Source: G016756615 sp050958605 | GTDB lineage: Bacteria > Pseudomonadota > Alphaproteobacteria > Rhizobiales > Rhizobiaceae | Assembly (NCBI RefSeq): GCF_050958605.1 | Contig: NZ_JBJHDO010000008.1 | Span: 124,001-188,000, forward strand | DNA: 64,000 bases | Direction of reading: 5' to 3' | Part shown: positions 32,574-41,083 of the stretch, piece after piece | Numbering within the stretch: position 1 is the first letter of the stretch | How the letters are laid out: every line of letters starts with the position of its first letter | Notes under the pieces: generated by a model | Databases searched by the model: none | What the model was told of the DNA's origin: nothing | The model's input: only the letters and a program-made list of their open reading frames with translations | Translations under genes and position numbers: made by a program

Positions 32574-33878
32574 CTAGACATACACGGCTTGCTCGACGCG
32601 GTCCTCTTCGCCGAACAGCCGTAGATACCGTTCGATTTCGCGTCTGTCGCCCGTCGCCTTGGCCGGATTGTCCGACAGCTTCACGGCCGGCCGGCCGTTG
32701 GCGCTGGTAACCTTGCAGACCAGCGAGATCGCCTTCAGCCCGTCTGCGTCGACCGGCGCGCAACCCTCGAAATCGTTGGTCAGGTTCGTTCCCCAACCGA
32801 AGCTCATGCGCACCTTGCCGCGGAAATGGTGATAGGTCTTGATGATCGTGTCGACGTCGAGCCCGTCGGAGAAGATCAGGAGCTTCTGCCTGGGGTCGCG
32901 GCCGCGTTCTCTCCACCATTCGATGATCTTCTCGCCGCCCTCGATGGGCGGCGCGCTGTCCGGGCGGAAACCGGTCCAGTCGGCCACCCAGTCCGGTGCG
33001 TCGCGCAGGAAGGAGGCCGTGCCGAAGGCGTCGGGGAGCACGATCAGCAGATTGCCGCCGTAGTAGCGCTGCCAGTCCTGTAGCACCTTGTAGGGCGCCT
33101 GCAACAGCTCCTGATCCGTCTTGGCGAGCGCCGCCAGCACCATCGGCAGTTCATGCGCGTTGGTGCCGAGCGCTTCGAGATCCGTGTCCATGGCGAGCAG
33201 AACGTTGCTCGTGCCGGTGAAAGCGTCGCCGATGCCTTCCTTGAGGGCCTCCACGCACCATCTCTGCCAGAGGAAGCTGTGGCGGCGGCGCGTGCCGAAA
33301 TCGGAGATCTTGATGCCGGGGAGCGCCTTGAGCCGCTCGGTTTTGGCCCACATCTTGGCCTTGGCCCGGGCGTAGAGCACGTCGAGCGCGAAAGGCCCGA
33401 AGGATTTCATCGTGGCGCGCGAGCGCAGCTCGTTGATGATGGCGAGGGCGGGAATCTCCCACATCGTCGTGTACATCCAAGGCCCGTGAAAATCGAGCTC
33501 GTACTGGCCGTTGCGCTTGCGAAGCTCGTATTCCGGGAGCTGGAAGTCGGCCAGCCATCGCAGGAACTCGGGTTCGAAGATCTGCTTGCGGCCGTAGAAG
33601 GTGTTGCCGGCGAGCCAGATCATCTCCTTCTTGGAAATGCGCAACGTGCGGGCATGGTCGAGTTGCGCCCGCAATTCGCCCTCCTCGATCTCGTCGGCGA
33701 GACGCACCGAAGTGGTGCGGTTGATCAGCGAGAAGGTGGCGTCGACCTTGGGGTAAAGCCCCCAGACCATCTGCAGCATCAGGAGCTTATAGAAATCCGT
33801 GTCGAGCAGGCTGCGGATGATCGGATCGAGTTTCCAGGTGTGATTGTAGACCCGCCGCGCAATGTCGGTTTTCGCCAT
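32574..33878 (-). CDS. pncB: Nicotinate phosphoribosyltransferase
   Basis: The 434-residue protein has the family's N-terminal LLDTDFYKLLMLQMVW segment, the YELDFHGPWMYTTMWEIPALAIINEL region, ISDFGTRRRHSFLWQRW (the conserved TRRR phosphate-site motif) and GTSNVLLAMDTDLEALGTNAHELP. C-terminal LLIFSDGLDVDTIIKTYHHF and FGWGTNLTNDF complete the family pattern. It condenses nicotinate with PRPP, with ATP hydrolysis, to give nicotinate mononucleotide in NAD salvage. It stands as a single gene between a repeat element and an independent promoter region. Together with pncA it completes the nicotinamide-to-NAD salvage branch. Confidence 0.95.
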   Translation of the reverse strand: MAKTDIARRVYNHTWKLDPIIRSLLDTDFYKLLMLQMVWGLYPKVDATFSLINRTTSVRLADEIEEGELRAQLDHARTLRISKKEMIWLAGNTFYGRKQIFEPEFLRWLADFQLPEYELRKRNGQYELDFHGPWMYTTMWEIPALAIINELRSRATMKSFGPFALDVLYARAKAKMWAKTERLKALPGIKISDFGTRRRHSFLWQRWCVEALKEGIGDAFTGTSNVLLAMDTDLEALGTNAHELPMVLAALAKTDQELLQAPYKVLQDWQRYYGGNLLIVLPDAFGTASFLRDAPDWVADWTGFRPDSAPPIEGGEKIIEWWRERGRDPRQKLLIFSDGLDVDTIIKTYHHFRGKVRMSFGWGTNLTNDFEGCAPVDADGLKAISLVCKVTSANGRPAVKLSDNPAKATGDRREIERYLRLFGEEDRVEQAVYV

Positions 33879-33998
33879 GTCGTTCTGCCGCCTTTCGCCG
33901 CCCGGTCGATCCGTCCTGTTCGCCTATAGCATCGAATCCACGGCGATGCTGCAACGCCGGAATGCGCTGGCGCGATTGAATTTCAGCCTTGGCGCAGA

Positions 33999-34445
33999 TC
34001 AACTGGGATCCGCTTCTATGCGTTTCAAGGTTTCCCTCAGGCCGTCGGCGAGGGCGCGGGGCCGTCTCGTCGCCCGGTCGACATAGACATGGACGAAGAA
34101 GCCCTCCGCTGCGGCGAGCTGCTCGTCGTTGCGAAAGAGGCCGACCTCGTAACGCACGGACGATGTACCGAGTTTCGTCACGACGATCCCGGCCGTCACC
34201 ACATCGGGGAAAGCGAGCTCGGAGAAATAGCGGCAGCCGGTCTCGACGACGAGGCCGATCTGGTCGCCGGCATGGATGTCGAGCACGCCCTTCTCGATCA
34301 GCCAGCCATTCACCGCCGTGTCGAACAGCGAATAGTGCACCACATTGTTCATGTGACCGTAGATGTCGTTGTCCATCCAGCGTGTCGTGATTGTCCGGAA
34401 GGCGCGGTAGCGTTCCCGTGGAGAAGGGCTGGCGCGCTCGCTCAC
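33999..34445 (-). CDS. Acyl-CoA thioesterase, 4-hydroxybenzoyl-CoA-thioesterase-like hotdog protein
   Basis: The 148-residue single hotdog domain begins YRAFRTITTRWMDNDIYGHMNNVVHYSLFDTAVNGWL. The TRWMDNDIYGHMNN stretch contains the aspartate and HMNN pattern of the 4HBT family active site. A GTSSVRYEVGLFRN strand and EGFFVHVYVDRATRRP follow, as usual. It hydrolyses acyl-CoA thioesters; the acyl group is unknown. The start overlaps the stop of the upstream iron-type alcohol dehydrogenase gene by four bases, so the two are translated together and may share a substrate chain (alcohol to aldehyde to acyl-CoA), an inference. Confidence 0.86.
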   Translation of the reverse strand: MSERASPSPRERYRAFRTITTRWMDNDIYGHMNNVVHYSLFDTAVNGWLIEKGVLDIHAGDQIGLVVETGCRYFSELAFPDVVTAGIVVTKLGTSSVRYEVGLFRNDEQLAAAEGFFVHVYVDRATRRPRALADGLRETLKRIEADPS

Positions 34446-35614
34446 AGCGCGGCCCGATAGATGGCCAGCGCATCGGCCTCGGTGACTTCGCGCGGATTGT
34501 TGACCAGCAGTCGCGTCTGCTTCATCGCGTCCGCCGCCATTTTCGGCAGATGTTCCTCGCTGATCGACATCTCCCTCAGCCGCGTCTGCATTCCGAGTTT
34601 CTTCGAGAGATTTGCGAGCTCCTCGATGAAGGCGGCGCAGCGGCCTTGGATGCCCTCCTGCCTGTCGAGATGCGGAAACGCGTCGCCGGCGATCTCGGCA
34701 TAGAGCGGCGCCGCGTCAGGCGCGTTGAAGCGCAGCACATGCGGCAGCACCAGGGCGTTGGACAGGCCGTGCGGGACGTGGAAGGTGCCGCCGATCGGGT
34801 AGGCGAGCGCATGCACAGCCGCGACCGGCGAATTGGCGAAGGCTTGCCCGGCAAGCATGGAGCCGAGCAGCATGGCCCCCCGAGCCTCGATGTCGCCGCC
34901 GTCGAAGACGGCCTTTTCGATGTTGGCGCCGAGCAGGCGCAGCGCCTGTCGGGCGAGCATTCTCGACAGCGGATTGTTGTTGGCGTTCTTCGAGGCGTAG
35001 GCCTCGATGGCGTGGACCATGGCGTCCACCCCCGTCGCGGCGGTGATGGCCGGCGGCAGGCCGAGCGTCAGTTCGGCATCGAGCACGGCGATATCAGGCA
35101 GGATGATCGCGCTCGATACGCCGCGCTTCTCTTCCTCGCCTACGGTGATGATGGAGACCGGCGTCACTTCCGATCCGGTGCCGGCCGTCGTCGGCACCAA
35201 CACCAGCGGCAGGCGGGGGCCCTTGGCCTTGCCCACTCCCCACGCCTCGTCCAGCGGCTCGCCGGAGCCGATGAGAAGCGCGGCCAGCTTGGCGACATCG
35301 AGCGAGGAACCCCCGCCGAAACCCACGACGCCGGTTGCGCCGGCGGCGCGCCCTGCCTCCACGGCCTTCTCCAAGGTGGCGCGCGACGGATCGGCCTCGA
35401 CGGTGTCGAACACGCTAACCGCCATGCCTTCCGCCTTCAGGGAGGCAAGCGCCGGGTCACACAGGCCGAGCCTGCGCAAGCCGGGATCGGTGACGAACAG
35501 GATGGAAGCGCCGAGCCTGCGGCCCGCGACCGCGCCGAGGCGGCGCGACGAGCCGGGTTCGAAAACGATCGACGGTGTCGTATTGAAAATGAACGGGGTC
35601 AACGGCTCCTCCAT
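34442..35614 (-). CDS. Iron-containing alcohol dehydrogenase
   Basis: From the ATG at 35614 the product is 390 residues. The NAD-binding glycine motif GFGGGSSLDVAK (about residues 95-106), VPTTAGTGSEVTPVSI and the metal ligands in GVDAMVHAIEAY (Asp, His), VPHGLSNALVLPHVLRF (two His) are the signature of group III, iron-dependent dehydrogenases. Substrates of this family range from short alcohols to lactaldehyde, 4-hydroxybutyrate and maleylacetate. The coupled thioesterase gene hints at an acyl-chain route. The LysR gene 48 bp upstream reads in the same direction. Confidence 0.88.
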   Translation of the reverse strand: MEEPLTPFIFNTTPSIVFEPGSSRRLGAVAGRRLGASILFVTDPGLRRLGLCDPALASLKAEGMAVSVFDTVEADPSRATLEKAVEAGRAAGATGVVGFGGGSSLDVAKLAALLIGSGEPLDEAWGVGKAKGPRLPLVLVPTTAGTGSEVTPVSIITVGEEEKRGVSSAIILPDIAVLDAELTLGLPPAITAATGVDAMVHAIEAYASKNANNNPLSRMLARQALRLLGANIEKAVFDGGDIEARGAMLLGSMLAGQAFANSPVAAVHALAYPIGGTFHVPHGLSNALVLPHVLRFNAPDAAPLYAEIAGDAFPHLDRQEGIQGRCAAFIEELANLSKKLGMQTRLREMSISEEHLPKMAADAMKQTRLLVNNPREVTEADALAIYRAAL

Positions 35615-35662
35615 GTCATGCTTCACACTACCGGCCCTCGCGGAAAATCCCAAGAAGGGGGA

Positions 35663-36643
35663 TCACCCTCGCGCCGGCGTTGCCGGCGGCCTGCGGGCGG
35701 CCGGCGAGCGTTTCTTGCGGATGGCGATCTGGCCGGCAACGGGCGTTTCGCCATTGCCGGCGGCTTGCCGCTTCTCGGCGAAGAGCCAGTCGATGAAAAG
35801 ACGTACGATCGGTACCGATCTGAGGTCGCTTCGGCAGGCGACATAAAAGGCATCGACGGCGGGAACGGAGAGGTTGAAGGGCGTCACAAGCTGGCCACGT
35901 GCGAGGAGCGAACTCGCCGTCACGGAATCGCCGAGTGCGACGCCGTGGCCGTGCACGGCCGCCTCGATCGACAGGCGCGCGTCGCTGAAATAGTGCTTTT
36001 GCGACCGGCGGAGATCGAGTGCGTCGGCCGCGGCGAGCCAGGTCTGCCACTCGCGGCCGTCATCGGCATGCAGGATCGTCTGGTCGGCGAGATCGCGTAT
36101 CGTGCGGATGGGCCGGTTGTTGATGAGCGTCGGGCTCGCGACCGGAAAAAGCTCGAGATCCGACCATTTCTGCAGCCAGCAATCCGTCCAGCTCCCGTTG
36201 CCATAGAGGAGACAGACATCGACATCGGCGGAGCGGATCTCGCCGGGATCGTTTGAGGCGCCGAGCATGAGCTCGATGCCGGGATATTGGGTGGCGAAGG
36301 ATCCGAGCCGCGGGATCAGCCAAAAGGTCAGCAGTGCCGGCACGCAACTGATCGACAAAGTGCCCGAGCTGACCGGCCGCTTCATGCGCGCCGTGGCGGC
36401 CGCTATGCCCTCGAAGGCGTTGGAAACGGCCGGAAGGAGTTCCGCACCTTGGGGGCTGAGCTTCAGACGCTGGCCATGGCGCTCGAAAAGCTGCACTCCG
36501 AGCGCGGCTTCGAGAGCCTTGATCTGATGGCTGATCGCGCCATGTGTCACGTTCAGCTCGCTTGCCGCCTTGGTCAGCGAGCCGTGACGGGCTGTCGCCT
36601 CGAAGGCGCGAAGTGGATTGAGAGGAGGCAGGCGTCCCGCCAT
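35663..36643 (-). CDS. LysR-family regulator, GcvA-like
   Basis: The 326-residue protein begins LPPLNPLRAFEATARHGSLTKAASELNVTHGAISHQIKALEAALGVQLFERHGQRLKLSPQGAELLP, a GcvA-type helix-turn-helix. An effector domain follows, starting GTLSISCVPALLTFWLIPRLGSF. A basic Pro/Arg/Ala-rich tail (KKRSPAARRPPATPARG) is unusual. It is divergent from the ureohydrolase/polyamine-type transporter operon starting at 36761, with a perfect 19-bp palindrome between them, so it most likely controls that operon. Control of the iron-dehydrogenase/thioesterase pair downstream is also possible. Confidence 0.9.
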   Translation of the reverse strand: MAGRLPPLNPLRAFEATARHGSLTKAASELNVTHGAISHQIKALEAALGVQLFERHGQRLKLSPQGAELLPAVSNAFEGIAAATARMKRPVSSGTLSISCVPALLTFWLIPRLGSFATQYPGIELMLGASNDPGEIRSADVDVCLLYGNGSWTDCWLQKWSDLELFPVASPTLINNRPIRTIRDLADQTILHADDGREWQTWLAAADALDLRRSQKHYFSDARLSIEAAVHGHGVALGDSVTASSLLARGQLVTPFNLSVPAVDAFYVACRSDLRSVPIVRLFIDWLFAEKRQAAGNGETPVAGQIAIRKKRSPAARRPPATPARG

Positions 36644-36664
36644 CGCAGCAGATCCGGGGTGGCT

Positions 36665-36683
36665 ATGTGAGAAATTCTCACAT
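36665..36683. promoter_or_regulatory. Perfect 19-bp palindrome, candidate LysR operator
   Basis: ATGTGAGAA-A-TTCTCACAT is a perfect inverted repeat with 9-bp arms around one base. The inner TGAGAAATTCTCA obeys the T-N11-A rule. It begins 22 bp upstream of the lysR start (36643) and ends 78 bp before the ureohydrolase start, in an AT-rich gap, the standard location for autorepression and activation. Confidence 0.65.
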
Positions 36684-36760
36684 GAAACCCTATAACAATA
36701 TCAATTGTCTTTTCAATATCGCTGCTGCAAGGTTCGGAGGTCTCATGAGGGAGATGCGAC

Positions 36761-37822
36761 ATGACGTGGGATCCGAGCAAGCTCGAGGAACTGCGCCGCA
36801 AATATGGCGAAAGCCATGGTGGCGAAATGTTCGACCCGAAGTTCCGGCGTGTCGCCGATCGTATCTTCTCCAAGAGCGGGACACGGCTGGCACCCTATGC
36901 GGGCATGCCGACCTTCCTGTCCGCCCCGCATCGCGCCATCGATGCCGATCAGCCCGATTTCGGGGATCTTCAAGTGGCGATCGTCGGCGTCCCGATGGAT
37001 CTCGGTGTCACCAACCGTTCGGGCTCTCGTTTCGGGCCTCGTGCTCTGCGCGCGATCGAGCGCATCGGGCCCTATAACCATGTGCTCGACTGCGCGCCGA
37101 CCTACGAGTTGAGGGTCGCCGATATCGGCGACGTGCCCTTTGCCAGCCGCTACCGGCTGGAGCAGAGCCACGACAATATCGAGCGTCGCATCAACCAGAT
37201 CGTCGACGCCGGTGTGGTGCCGCTTTCCGTCGGCGGCGATCATTCTATCACCCATCCGATCCTCAAGGCGGTCGGCAAACAGGCGCCGGTCGGCATGATC
37301 CATATCGATGCCCATTGCGACACGGGCGGCGCCTTCGACCAGACCAAGTTCCACCATGGCGGGCCATTCCGCAACGCCGTGCTTGACGGTGTGCTGGACC
37401 CCACCCGCACGATCCAGATCGGCATTCGGGGCGCGTCCGAATATCTTTGGGAATTCAGCTACGAATCCGGAATGACCGTGATCCATGCCGAAGAGATCTC
37501 GTCCCTCGGTATTCCCGCCGTGATCGAGAAGGCGAGGAAGACCGTCGGCGACGGGCCGACCTATCTTTCCTTCGACATCGACAGCCTCGATCCGGCCTTC
37601 GCTCCCGGCACGGGCACGCCGGAGGTTGGCGGACTGACCACGCGCGAAGTGCTTGAACTGCTGCGCGGCCTGAAGGGCGTCGATCTCGTTGGAGGGGATG
37701 TGGTCGAAGTCGCTCCGCAATATGATGCCACGACCAACACGGCCCATGCCGGCGCCCAGGTGCTGTTCGAGATATTGAGCCTGATGGTCTTCAGCCCCTT
37801 CGTCCAGGGGAAGCGGGGCTGA
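36761..37822 (+). CDS. Agmatinase-family ureohydrolase
   Basis: The 353-residue enzyme has the full di-manganese site of the arginase/agmatinase family: H161 in GGDHSI, D183, H185 and D187 in HIDAHCD, and D272 and D274 in FDIDSLDP. The family cleaves a guanidinium group to give urea plus an amine. Specificity could be agmatine, guanidinobutyrate, guanidinopropionate or another guanidino compound; the loop after HCD (TGGAFDQTKFHHGGPF) differs from the GENxxxxHGTP-type loop usual in many agmatinases. It is the first gene of an operon with a polyamine-type importer and a carbon-nitrogen hydrolase, pointing to guanidino-compound catabolism. Ribosome-binding site GGGAG precedes the ATG. Confidence 0.88.
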   Translation: MTWDPSKLEELRRKYGESHGGEMFDPKFRRVADRIFSKSGTRLAPYAGMPTFLSAPHRAIDADQPDFGDLQVAIVGVPMDLGVTNRSGSRFGPRALRAIERIGPYNHVLDCAPTYELRVADIGDVPFASRYRLEQSHDNIERRINQIVDAGVVPLSVGGDHSITHPILKAVGKQAPVGMIHIDAHCDTGGAFDQTKFHHGGPFRNAVLDGVLDPTRTIQIGIRGASEYLWEFSYESGMTVIHAEEISSLGIPAVIEKARKTVGDGPTYLSFDIDSLDPAFAPGTGTPEVGGLTTREVLELLRGLKGVDLVGGDVVEVAPQYDATTNTAHAGAQVLFEILSLMVFSPFVQGKRG

Positions 37823-37886
37823 CGGACGGCCGAAATCATAACAACGGGAACATGCCGCAACGTCGGCGCCACAAGAGGAGAATGAC

Positions 37887-38975
37887 ATGACCAGGATCAT
37901 CGATAAAGCGGTGAGCCGCCGCGCCGTGCTCGGCGCCGGCCTCGCCACGGCGGGCGTGCTCGCCATGCCGTCCATTCTGCGTGCCCAGGAGAAGTCGCTG
38001 AAGATCGGCGTCTATGGCGGCTATTTCAAGGATTCCTTCGACAAGCACATCTTCCCCGAATTCACCAAGACGACCGGCATCGCCGTGGAGTCGGTGGCGG
38101 AGCCGACGGGCGAAGCATGGCTCGTGCAGCTCGAGCAGGCCGCCCGGGCCGGCCAGGCGCCGGCCGACGTCTCGATGATGTCGCAGACCTCGACGCTGAA
38201 GGGGCAGGCGACGGAATTGTGGACGCCGATCGACGTCGCCAAGATCAAGAACGCGGGCGATCTGCTCGAACATTTCGTCAACAAATATCCGGATGGCCGC
38301 GTGGCGGGCATCGGGGCTGTCGCCTGGTACATCACGCTGGTCACCAATACGCAGGTCTATCCGACCGCTCCCGACTCCTGGGCGGCGCTGTGGGATCCCG
38401 CGAACAAGGACAAGCTCGGTCTGCTCGCCCTGGTCTCCAACTCCTTCCTGCTCGAAGTCACCGCGAAGACCTTCTTCGGCGGCACCAACGCGCTCGACAC
38501 CGAGGAAGGCATCTTGAAGGCCTTCGAGAAACTCGCCGAGGTGAAGCCGAATGTCCGTCTGTGGTACCGCGACGAGGCGCAGTTCGAGCAGGCGCTGAAG
38601 TCGGGCGAGATACCGATGGGGCAATATTATCATGACGTCACCGGCCTTGCCGCGGCCGAGGGCCATCCTGTCCGCTCCACCTTCCCGAAGGAGGGCGGCA
38701 TCCAGGATTCCGGCAACTGGGTCATCTCGCGGGCCTCGAAGAAGGCCGACGAGGCCCACGTCTTCATCGACTATATGAGCCAGCCTTCGGTCCAGGGCCT
38801 GATGTCGCGCAAGGTGGGCACCGCGCCGACACTGAAGCGCGACAAGCTCGACCTGACCGAGGAGGAATTCTCAGCCGTGTCGTCGGAGATTCCGCCGATC
38901 ATTCCGCGCTACGACCTCTATACGTCCAAGGCCGACTGGCTGAATCAGAAGTGGACGGAGCTTATCGTCGGCTGA
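37887..38975 (+). CDS. ABC transporter substrate-binding protein, spermidine/putrescine (PotD) type
   Basis: The 362-residue protein has a twin-arginine-like leader (VSRRAVLGAGLATAGVLAMPSILRAQ) and a mature part starting LKIGVYGGYFKDSFDKHIFPEFTKTTGIAVESV, characteristic of the PotD/extracellular-binding family. The length is normal. It delivers ligand to the two permeases and ATPase encoded after the repeat element. The preceding ureohydrolase suggests a guanidino or polyamine ligand. AGAGGAG lies ten bases before the ATG. Confidence 0.9.
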   Translation: MTRIIDKAVSRRAVLGAGLATAGVLAMPSILRAQEKSLKIGVYGGYFKDSFDKHIFPEFTKTTGIAVESVAEPTGEAWLVQLEQAARAGQAPADVSMMSQTSTLKGQATELWTPIDVAKIKNAGDLLEHFVNKYPDGRVAGIGAVAWYITLVTNTQVYPTAPDSWAALWDPANKDKLGLLALVSNSFLLEVTAKTFFGGTNALDTEEGILKAFEKLAEVKPNVRLWYRDEAQFEQALKSGEIPMGQYYHDVTGLAAAEGHPVRSTFPKEGGIQDSGNWVISRASKKADEAHVFIDYMSQPSVQGLMSRKVGTAPTLKRDKLDLTEEEFSAVSSEIPPIIPRYDLYTSKADWLNQKWTELIVG

Positions 38976-39011
38976 GCGCCGAAGAGGGGCGACGCCGGCG
39001 ATACGACACCC

Positions 39012-39147
39012 ACATCCCCACAAGGGGGGAGATTGGCTGTCAGCAAGACAGTGCTGACCCTGCGACGTTGGTGATTGGCGAAAGCCAAAATGAAGGCCAA
39101 TCTCCCCCCTTGTGGGGGAGATGTCCGGCAGGACAGAGGGGGGCGTC
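39012..39147. repeat. RIME-like inverted repeat between binding-protein and ATPase genes
   Basis: CCCCACAAGGGGGGAGATTG near 39017 is repeated as its reverse complement near 39098-39118, a perfect inverted repeat of about 22 bp around a 60-bp centre. The centre holds GTCAGCAAGACAGTGCTGAC and a GATTGGCGAAAGCC piece. The right end GATGTCCGGCAGGACAG matches the other copies. It lies inside the operon. Confidence 0.85.
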
Positions 39148-39194
39148 TACCACGACGTCCTCCACAGGCGGGCCTCTAAACAGACGGACAAGAC

Positions 39195-40232
39195 ATGTCG
39201 GGACTGGCGCTCAAGAATGTAACCAAGCAATTCGGCAGCTTCCATGCCGTCGACGACGTCGATCTGACCGTCCCGCACGGCACCTTCGTCTGCCTGCTGG
39301 GCCCTTCCGGCTGCGGCAAGACCACTTTGCTCCGCATGATCGCGGGGCTGGAGGAGCCGACCACCGGCTCGATCGTGCTGGACGATCAGGACATCACACC
39401 GGTGCCGACGCATAAGCGCAATCTCGGCATGGTATTCCAGTCGCTTGCACTGTTCCCCCACCTCTCGGTCGGCGACAACATCGCCTATCCCTTGCGGATC
39501 AGGGGCGCTTCCCGCGAGGAGCAGAAAAGACGCGTCGAGGAACTGCTGCGCATGATCCATCTGCCGGGTTTCGCAGATCGTCCGGTGTCGAAACTCTCGG
39601 GCGGCCAGAGGCAGCGGGTGGCGATCGCCCGGGCGCTGGCGCTCTCGCCGAAGCTTTTCCTGCTCGACGAGCCTCTGTCGGCGCTCGACGCAAAGCTGCG
39701 CGAAGCCATGCAGGTGGAGCTGCGCCAACTCCAGCAGAGGCTCGGCATCACCACCATCGTCGTCACGCACGATCAGCGCGAAGCCATGACCATGGCGGAC
39801 CTCGTGGTGGTCATGGGCGAGGGCAGGATCAGGCAGGCGGCCGCGCCGATCGAGATCTACCGAAAGCCGGCAGACGCTTTCGTCGCGGATTTCATCGGCT
39901 CGACCAACCTGCTGGAGATTGCGATCGACGGCTCAGGCCGCATCACCGTGCTCGGTCAGGCCATGCCCGAACTCAAAATGCCGGCCGGAATTTCCAAGGC
40001 CGCCGTCTCGGTGCGGCCCGAGGATGTCCAGATCACGGCGCCCGGCATGGGCACTATCGACGGAACCGTGACATTCGTGCGCGATCTCGGCGGCACCATC
40101 GAAACCTTCGTGGAGGCTTCGGGAACGACCATCGTCTCGGTGGCCACGCCGCGCGAGCGACCCGATGTCGCCGCCGGTCAGAAGGTCGGCATCAAGCTGC
40201 CGGCCGAGAACTGCGTGGTGGTCAAGCAATGA
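39195..40232 (+). CDS. ABC transporter ATPase, PotA type
   Basis: The 345-residue protein has Walker A GPSGCGKTT at residues 36-44, the Q-loop in GMVFQSLALFPHLSVGDNIAYPLRI, signature LSGGQRQRVAIARAL, Walker B LFLLDEPLSALDAKLRE and the switch histidine in VVTHDQREAMTMAD. A C-terminal TOBE-type regulatory domain (about residues 235-345) follows, as in PotA. It drives import with the permeases encoded next; the next gene overlaps its stop by four bases. Confidence 0.93.
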   Translation: MSGLALKNVTKQFGSFHAVDDVDLTVPHGTFVCLLGPSGCGKTTLLRMIAGLEEPTTGSIVLDDQDITPVPTHKRNLGMVFQSLALFPHLSVGDNIAYPLRIRGASREEQKRRVEELLRMIHLPGFADRPVSKLSGGQRQRVAIARALALSPKLFLLDEPLSALDAKLREAMQVELRQLQQRLGITTIVVTHDQREAMTMADLVVVMGEGRIRQAAAPIEIYRKPADAFVADFIGSTNLLEIAIDGSGRITVLGQAMPELKMPAGISKAAVSVRPEDVQITAPGMGTIDGTVTFVRDLGGTIETFVEASGTTIVSVATPRERPDVAAGQKVGIKLPAENCVVVKQ

Positions 40233-41083
40233 GAAGAGAGCCGCCCCGGTCGCTCGCCGACTACACGCCGCTTTTCTTCCCGGCGGCGATGTTGACCGTG
40301 TTCTTCGTGGTTCCGTTCTCCATCATGATCGCGGTCAGCTTCTTCAAGCGCGATCCCGCCGGCTTCTACAAGACCGACTTCGTCTTCGACAATTACGCGC
40401 GCTTCCTCTCCACCTTCTTCGGCACGGTGCTCGGCTTCTCGCTGATGCTGGCGATTGCCGTTGCCGTCTGCTGCGTGGTGATCGGTTTTCCCTTCACCTA
40501 CCTGCTGACCAAGCGTTCGCGCCGCGTCCAGACGGTCTGGCTGGTCGGGCTGCTCTCGATCCTATCCTTGTCCGAGGTCATCATCGGCTTCGCCTGGTCG
40601 ACCCTGTTCTCGCGCACCGCCGGCATCACCAACCTGCTCGTCGCGCTTGGCCTGATGACGGAGCCGCAGGCCTTGTTGCCGGGCTTCGGGGCCGTGCTGA
40701 CGGGCATGGTCTATCAGGCGCTGCCTTATACGATCCTGGTGCTCTATCCCGCCCTCATTCGCCTCGACCCGACTTTGCTCGAAGCGGCGCGCACGCTCGG
40801 CGCATCCCCGGTGCGCGCCTTCCTGAATGTCGTCGTGCCGGCGTTGCGCAACACCATCGTCGCGACCCTCATCATGGTCTTCGTCTTTGCGCTAGGCTCC
40901 TATCTGCTGCCGCAGATCCTCGGCCGGCCACAGCACTGGACGCTTTCCGTGCTCATCACCGACCAGGCGATCTATCAGTCGAACATGCCCTTCGCCGCGG
41001 CGATGGCCGTATTCCTGGTGCTGATTTCGCTGTCGCTTGTCGGCCTCACATTGTTGATCGGTCGCAGGGAGAACGCGGCATGA
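40229..41083 (+). CDS. ABC transporter permease, PotB type
   Basis: The 284-residue membrane protein has about six helices. The first lies in LFFPAAMLTVFFVVPFSIMIAVSFF. The coupling loop EAARTLGASPVRAFLNVVVPALRNT carries the EAA motif. It is translationally coupled to the ATPase gene upstream (4-bp overlap) and the second permease downstream (ATGA overlap at 41080). It is one half of the channel for the polyamine-type substrate. Confidence 0.92.
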   Translation: MRREPPRSLADYTPLFFPAAMLTVFFVVPFSIMIAVSFFKRDPAGFYKTDFVFDNYARFLSTFFGTVLGFSLMLAIAVAVCCVVIGFPFTYLLTKRSRRVQTVWLVGLLSILSLSEVIIGFAWSTLFSRTAGITNLLVALGLMTEPQALLPGFGAVLTGMVYQALPYTILVLYPALIRLDPTLLEAARTLGASPVRAFLNVVVPALRNTIVATLIMVFVFALGSYLLPQILGRPQHWTLSVLITDQAIYQSNMPFAAAMAVFLVLISLSLVGLTLLIGRRENAA

